Shown: piece after piece, positions 40,972 through 45,105 of the stretch
How positions within the stretch are numbered: the stretch's first letter is position 1
Layout of the letters: the number at the start of each line of letters is the position of its first letter
Source: Devosia sp.
GTDB lineage: Bacteria > Pseudomonadota > Alphaproteobacteria > Rhizobiales > Devosiaceae
DNA: 45,105 nt
Reading direction: 5' to 3'
Assembly (NCBI GenBank): GCA_030680995.1
Contig: JAUXUM010000154.1
Span: 1-45,105 of the forward strand
Position numbers and translations under genes: made by a program
Notes under the pieces: model-generated
What the model was told of the DNA's origin: nothing
Database searches by the model: none
The model's input: the letters and a program-made list of their open reading frames with translations, nothing else

Positions 40972-41991
40972 TTGTTGACGCTCGTCAGGCCGAAAATCTT
41001 CGTCACGCGCCGCCTGCCCGCACCCGTCGAGGCACGCATGGCGACGCTGTTCGATTCCTCGTTCAACTGCGATGATTCGCCGCTCGCCGCGGACGCGCTT
41101 GTGTCCGGACTCCCGGACAAGGATGTGCTCGTCTCCTCGATCACCGACCGGATCGACGCCGATCTGATCGCGCGGCTGCCCAGCAGTGTCAAGCTCATCG
41201 CCCAGTTCGGCAACGGCTTCGACAACATCGACATTGGAGCGGCATACGCGGCAGGGCTCACAGTCACCAACACTCCCAGCGTCCTGACCGAGGATACGGC
41301 GGATATGGCGGTGATGCTGATGCTGGCGCTGCCGCGGCGGTTGGTCGAGGGCGCCGGGGTGCTGCCGCGGGACGGCACCTGGCCGGGCTGGTCGCCGACC
41401 TGGATGCTGGGCCGCCGGCTGCGCGGCAAGGCGCTCGGAATCGTCGGCATGGGCCGGATCGGCACGGCAGTCGCGAGCCGGGCCCGCGCCTTCGGCCTCA
41501 ATATCCATTATTTCTCGCGCAGCCGCCGGCCACCCGCGGTCGAGGAGCCGCTCGAAGCCACCTACTGGCCCTCGCTCGACGCGATGGTGCCGGAGGTCGA
41601 CATCATCAGTCTCCACACGCCCCACACCCGCGACACTTTCCATATCCTGAGCGCGGCGCGGCTCGCTCGCATGCGGCAGGACGCCTTCGTCGTCAATGTC
41701 TCGCGGCCCGAACTGATCGATGAAGAGGCGCTGGTCGCGGGCATCGAGCGCGGCCACCTTTCCGGCGCGGCGCTCGACGTATTCGAGAACCGGCGCGGCA
41801 TCAACCCGAAGCTCCTCCAGCTGGCGCGTGCGCACAAGGTGGTGCTGACCGCCCATATGGCCTCGGCGACGCTCGAAAGCCGCATCGAGATGGGCGAGGC
41901 GGTGATCGTCAACATCCGCGCCTTCGTCGACGGCCATCAGCCGCCGCACCGGGTGCTGCCCGAAGCCAAGGGCATGGTGGCGCGGGGCTAG
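40972..41991 (+). CDS. D-isomer 2-hydroxyacid dehydrogenase (glyoxylate/hydroxypyruvate reductase type)
   Basis: A 339-residue NAD(P)-dependent dehydrogenase. It has FGNGFDNIDIGAAYAAGLTV, the cofactor site GIVGMGRIGTAVASRA, catalytic Arg in VVNVSRPELIDEEAL, the SGAALDVFEN region with its Glu, and catalytic His in VVLTAHMASAT. Closest in style to D-glycerate dehydrogenases. The SxPELID form (Arg-Pro instead of Arg-Gly) is a small departure. TTG 40972 or 40975 starts the frame after GAAAGGG. Confidence 0.88.
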   Translation: MLTLVRPKIFVTRRLPAPVEARMATLFDSSFNCDDSPLAADALVSGLPDKDVLVSSITDRIDADLIARLPSSVKLIAQFGNGFDNIDIGAAYAAGLTVTNTPSVLTEDTADMAVMLMLALPRRLVEGAGVLPRDGTWPGWSPTWMLGRRLRGKALGIVGMGRIGTAVASRARAFGLNIHYFSRSRRPPAVEEPLEATYWPSLDAMVPEVDIISLHTPHTRDTFHILSAARLARMRQDAFVVNVSRPELIDEEALVAGIERGHLSGAALDVFENRRGINPKLLQLARAHKVVLTAHMASATLESRIEMGEAVIVNIRAFVDGHQPPHRVLPEAKGMVARG

Positions 41992-42015
41992 GGTCGAAAA
42001 CTCGAGCCTAAAGCC

Positions 42016-43038
42016 TCACCACTCCAGCACAATCTTGCCGGCCTCCCCGCCTGCCGCGCGCTCGAAAGCTTCGGCATAGTCCTCGGCCCTCATGCGCCGG
42101 GTGATCACCTTGCGGACGTCGAGCCCGCTTTCGAGCATGGCCAGCATCTTGTGCCAGGTCTCGAACATCTCGCGCCCATAGATGCCCTTGAGCGTGATCA
42201 TCTTGAACACGACCTTGCCCAGATCGAAGATGAAAGGACGGGCCGGCACCCCGAGCAGCGCGATGCGCCCGCCCATCACCATATGGTCGATCATCTGGTC
42301 GAGCGCCGCGGGCGCGCCGCTCATTTCGAGGCCTACGTCGAACCCCTCGCGCATGCCCAGCCTGTCCATCGCCGTGCGCAGATCCTCGGTCGCGACATTG
42401 ACCGGCACCACGTCGGCCACCTCGGCGGCGAGGTTCAGCCGATCGGCGTTCAGGTCGGTGATGACCACGTGACGGGCGCCCACGTGCCGGGCGACGGCCG
42501 CGCCCATGATGCCGATCGGGCCGGCCCCGGTGATCAGGACGTCCTCGCCGACGATATCGAAGGAGAGCGCTGTATGGACGGCGTTGCCGAGCGGATCGAG
42601 GATGGCGCCGATGTCGTCATCGATCGAATCAGGCAGCGGCACGATATTGAAGGCGGGTATACGCACATATTCGGCGAAGGCGCCGGGCAGGTTGACTCCG
42701 ATCCCCTTGGTGTCGGGATCGAGATGGTACTTGCCCGCCCGACTGGCGCGGCTCTTCATACCGACGACGTGGCCCTCGCCGGAGACGCGCTGGCCGACCC
42801 GGAGGTTGCGGACATCGGCGCCGACCGCGACGATTTCGCCGGCATATTCATGGCCGGTGATCATCGGCACCGGCACGGTCTTCTGGGCCCAGTCGTCCCA
42901 ATTGTAGATGTGGATGTCGGTACCGCAGATGCCGGTCTTGCGGACCTTTACCAGCACGTCGTCGGGGCCGATTTCGGGGACTGGCCGCTCTTCCATCCAG
43001 ATCCCCGGCTCGGCCTTCGCCTTGACCAATGCGCGCAT
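42016..43038 (-). CDS. tdh: L-threonine 3-dehydrogenase, structural zinc site lost
   Basis: A 340-residue medium-chain dehydrogenase that oxidises L-threonine to 2-amino-3-ketobutyrate. Catalytic zinc residues are Cys38 (GICGTDIHIY), His63 and Glu64 (TGHEYAG), and the NAD site is ITGAGPIGIMGAAVARHVGA. The structural zinc loop that carries four cysteines in E. coli (93, 96, 99, 107) keeps its length but reads GHVVGMKSRASRAGKYHLD, giving Gly93, Ser96, Ser99 and Asp107. Second gene of a kbl-tdh operon, 14 bases after kbl, which supplies the next step of threonine breakdown. Confidence 0.95.
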   Translation of the reverse strand: MRALVKAKAEPGIWMEERPVPEIGPDDVLVKVRKTGICGTDIHIYNWDDWAQKTVPVPMITGHEYAGEIVAVGADVRNLRVGQRVSGEGHVVGMKSRASRAGKYHLDPDTKGIGVNLPGAFAEYVRIPAFNIVPLPDSIDDDIGAILDPLGNAVHTALSFDIVGEDVLITGAGPIGIMGAAVARHVGARHVVITDLNADRLNLAAEVADVVPVNVATEDLRTAMDRLGMREGFDVGLEMSGAPAALDQMIDHMVMGGRIALLGVPARPFIFDLGKVVFKMITLKGIYGREMFETWHKMLAMLESGLDVRKVITRRMRAEDYAEAFERAAGGEAGKIVLEW

Positions 43039-43052
43039 GGAACTCTCCAGGT

Positions 43053-44243
43053 CTAGATGATGCCGAGCGACTTGCCGGCGTCGGTGAAGGCGTCGATCGC
43101 GAGGTCGACACCGGCAGGGGAAAGCGCCGCCGACATCTGGGTGCGGATGCGGGCCTTGCCCTGCGGTACCACCGGATAGAAGAAACCCGCGACATAGATG
43201 TCGCGCCGGTCGAGCGCCGCGGCCATCTCTTGGGCGACCCGCGCCTCGCCCAGCATGACCGGAATGATCGGGGTTTCCCCTGGCAGCAGGGCGAAGCCGG
43301 AGCGCGCCAGGCCAGCCCGGAGGCGTCGCGTATTCTCACTCAATTTCGTCCGTAGATCATCGGCCGCTTCGGCGATCTCGATGGCCTTGAGCGACCCCGC
43401 TACGACCGCCGGCGCGAGACTGTTGGAGAAGAGGTAGGGCCGCGCGCGCTGGCGCAGCAGATCGACAATTGGCTGGGCCGCAGCGATGAAGCCGCCCATC
43501 GCCCCGCCCAGGGTCTTGCCGAAGGTGCCGGTGACGATATCGACGCGGTCGCGGACGCCGGTGAGCGCCGGGGTGCCGCGCCCCTTCTCACCCAGATGCC
43601 CGGTGGCGTGGCAATCGTCGACCGCGACGAGCGCGCCGTAGCGCTCGGCCAGCGCGCAAATCGCCGGCAGATCGGCAACGTGTCCATCCATCGAGAACAC
43701 CCCGTCGGTGACAATGAGCCTGAAGCGCGTGCCATCAGCCACCGCCTGCCTGAGCTGGGTTTCGAGTTCATCCATGTCGCTTGCCGCGTAGCGGTAGCGC
43801 TTGGCCTTCGAAAGCCGGACGCCATCAATGATGGAGGCATGGTTCAAGGCATCGGAGATGATCGCATCCTCGGGCCCGAGCAGCGTCTCGAACAGGCCGC
43901 CATTGGCATCGAAGCAAGACGCGAAGAGGATAGCGTCGTCCTTGCCGAGATAGGCGGCCACCGCCCGTTCGAGTTCTCGATGCAGGGTCTGGGTGCCGCA
44001 GATGAAGCGCACCGAGGCCATGCCGAAGCCGAAGTCATCGAGCGCGGCTTTGGCGCTGGCGATGATCTCTGGATGGTTGGCGAGCCCCAGATAATTGTTG
44101 GCGCACAGATTGATCATATCGCGCCCGGCGACCGCGATATGCCCGCCTTGCGGCCCGGCGATCTCCCGCTCGCGCTTATGGAGGCCATCGGCCTCGATGC
44201 CGGCGAGCACGCCCTTCAGATGTTCGGTGAAGCCCTGGTTCAC
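43053..44243 (-). CDS. kbl: 2-amino-3-ketobutyrate coenzyme A ligase
   Basis: A 396-residue PLP enzyme of the alpha-oxoamine synthase family that splits 2-amino-3-ketobutyrate with CoA to glycine and acetyl-CoA. It has [39 protein letters not shown], the PLP Asp/His region [13 protein letters not shown], and the PLP lysine in [18 protein letters not shown] 44243 is preferred since GGAGG lies six bases upstream and it gives the standard length. First gene of the kbl-tdh unit. Confidence 0.96.
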   Translation of the reverse strand: MNQGFTEHLKGVLAGIEADGLHKREREIAGPQGGHIAVAGRDMINLCANNYLGLANHPEIIASAKAALDDFGFGMASVRFICGTQTLHRELERAVAAYLGKDDAILFASCFDANGGLFETLLGPEDAIISDALNHASIIDGVRLSKAKRYRYAASDMDELETQLRQAVADGTRFRLIVTDGVFSMDGHVADLPAICALAERYGALVAVDDCHATGHLGEKGRGTPALTGVRDRVDIVTGTFGKTLGGAMGGFIAAAQPIVDLLRQRARPYLFSNSLAPAVVAGSLKAIEIAEAADDLRTKLSENTRRLRAGLARSGFALLPGETPIIPVMLGEARVAQEMAAALDRRDIYVAGFFYPVVPQGKARIRTQMSAALSPAGVDLAIDAFTDAGKSLGII

Positions 44244-44438
44244 GGCAGCCTCCGCGCAAGCGATTTGCGCCCTTGAATATGGCGGAAACCGCTGCGCCGC
44301 CAGAGGCCAATTCTGGCCCTGCCGGCGGCCGCCTAATCGGCAAAGCGGCCAAAGCCGCAAACGGAAGTGTGCGCATAATGACCTCCCCTGCCCGCCAAGC
44401 TCGGGATCGGGTGGACACGGCGCAAGTCAAACGCTCGA

Positions 44439-44473
44439 CAAAGGGCCCGGATCATCGCTGATCCGGGCCTTTG
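44439..44473. terminator. Hairpin downstream of pnp (distal)
   Basis: CAAAGGGCCCGGATCA (44439-44454) pairs with TGATCCGGGCCTTTG (44459-44473) with one bulged G. Fifteen pairs make it a strong transcription stop between pnp and the kbl-tdh operon. Confidence 0.75.
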
Positions 44474-44530
44474 AATTTGTCGGCAATGACCGCCTGCCCT
44501 ACGAGCGCAGCTCTTCGGGCGTTCGGCTCC

Positions 44531-44555
44531 CAAAACGATCCACCGGATCGTTTTG
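44531..44555. terminator. Hairpin downstream of pnp (proximal)
   Basis: CAAAACGATCC (44531-44541) and GGATCGTTTTG (44545-44555) form a perfect eleven-pair stem with loop ACC, 18 bases after the pnp stop. On either strand the closing A/T run resembles an intrinsic terminator. Confidence 0.75.
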
Positions 44556-44572
44556 CCCTACGGGGACGAGCC

Positions 44573-45105
44573 TCACTCGGCCGCTTCGGACTTTTCCAGC
44601 TCCTTGCCGGTCGCCTGATCGACGACCTTCATGGAGAGGCGGACCTTGCCGCGCTCGTCGAAGCCCAGGAGCTTGACCCAGACCTTGTCGCCTTCCTTGA
44701 CCACGTCGGTGGTCTTCTGCACGCGTTCGGCGGCAAGCTGGGAGATGTGGACGAGGCCGTCCTTGGCGCCGAAGAAGTTGACGAAGGCGCCGAAATCGGC
44801 GGTCTTGACCACGGTGCCCTGGTAGATTTGGCCCATCTCGGGCTCATCGGTGATCGAGCGGATCCACTTGATGGCCGCTTCGATCGCCTTGCCGTCCGAG
44901 GACGAGACCTTGACCGTGCCATCGTCGTTGATGTCGATCTTGGCGCCGGTCTTTTCCACGATCTCGCGGATCACCTTGCCGCCCGAGCCGATCACTTCGC
45001 GGATCTTGTCGGTCGGGATCTTGAACATCTCGATGCGCGGCGCGTGCTCGCCGATCTCGGCGCGGGCCGAGGTCAGCGCCTTCGACATTTCGCCGAGGAT
45101 GTGCA
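44573..45105 (-). CDS. pnp: Polyribonucleotide nucleotidyltransferase, C-terminal part
   Basis: The last roughly 177 residues; the gene runs off the right edge. The KH domain reads [20 protein letters not shown] followed by [20 protein letters not shown], and the S1 domain [20 protein letters not shown] to [20 protein letters not shown] and [20 protein letters not shown]. PNPase degrades RNA 3' to 5' with phosphate and is part of degradosome complexes. The tail after S1 is short and acidic ([11 protein letters not shown]). Two hairpins follow the stop. Confidence 0.96.
   Translation of the reverse strand, partial: HILGEMSKALTSARAEIGEHAPRIEMFKIPTDKIREVIGSGGKVIREIVEKTGAKIDINDDGTVKVSSSDGKAIEAAIKWIRSITDEPEMGQIYQGTVVKTADFGAFVNFFGAKDGLVHISQLAAERVQKTTDVVKEGDKVWVKLLGFDERGKVRLSMKVVDQATGKELEKSEAAE

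Noticed and set aside
1-45105. CRISPR arrays or tandem repeat arrays
   Set aside because: No regularly spaced direct repeats were seen; the only notable direct repeats are the tRNA-Ser fragment and the pair of operator sites.

Overview
The window is a high-GC alphaproteobacterial chromosome segment, most likely Hyphomicrobiales (Rhizobiales) and perhaps a Devosia-like genus. The reasons are the dnaA / rpsT / mutM / ubiE-ubiB / dut neighbourhood, a divergent irr versus fabA-fabB locus, and many Tat or ribose-type sugar transporter genes. The genus is inference from remembered gene order and protein style; no search was run.

Layout. (1) 1-5300: a fused gene remnant (ArsR-type regulator start joined to a GH51 arabinofuranosidase end), a 1-Cys peroxiredoxin, a polytopic GT-C-like membrane protein, YjbR, MsrA, two small membrane proteins and tRNA-Ser(GGA), with an extra copy of the 5' part of that tRNA just upstream. 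(2) 5292-7625: a scrap zone of mobile DNA holding an internally deleted P4-type integrase, an IS5-family transposase split by a frame change, and istA and istB pieces of an IS21-family element lying head to head. (3) 7626-28345: an accessory carbohydrate/sugar-acid catabolic island. (4) 28346-28943: IS110-family debris and unassigned sequence. (5) 28944-45105: core genome, with dnaA, rpsT, mutM, ubiE, ubiB, a lipoprotein, dut, a DUF2259-like protein, moeB-like, fabB-fabA divergent from irr, an SH3-domain protein, a 2-hydroxyacid dehydrogenase, tdh-kbl, and the 3' end of pnp.

The island is built from two parallel cassettes. Cassette A (7626-16348) has an SMP-30-type lactonase, a GntR/FCD regulator, an enolase-superfamily dehydratase, a ribose-type ABC transporter (binding protein, permease, short single-NBD ATPase), a solute-binding protein with no signal peptide, an SDR dehydrogenase and an aldose-1-epimerase-like protein. 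Cassette B (17139-28345) has a dipeptide-type ABC transporter whose operon carries a PIG-L/LmbE deacetylase gene between the two permease genes, then a GntR/FCD regulator, an SDR, an enolase-superfamily enzyme and a second epimerase-like protein. A third enolase-superfamily enzyme and a decayed aspartoacylase-like gene follow as a second transcription unit. Two nearly identical promoter/operator sequences (TTGACA followed by a GTATAC-centred dyad) stand in front of the two cassette B units and probably bind the cassette B GntR protein.

The parts fit an oxidative, non-phosphorylating route: import, deacylation where needed, anomer interconversion, oxidation to a lactone, lactone hydrolysis, then dehydration of the sugar acid. 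The enzyme that would cleave or phosphorylate the resulting 2-keto-3-deoxy acid is not in the window. The most unusual points are the deacetylase locked into the transporter operon by overlapping start and stop codons, the signal-less binding protein coupled to an SDR, the shared operator, and the position of the island between tRNA-Ser scrap and dnaA.
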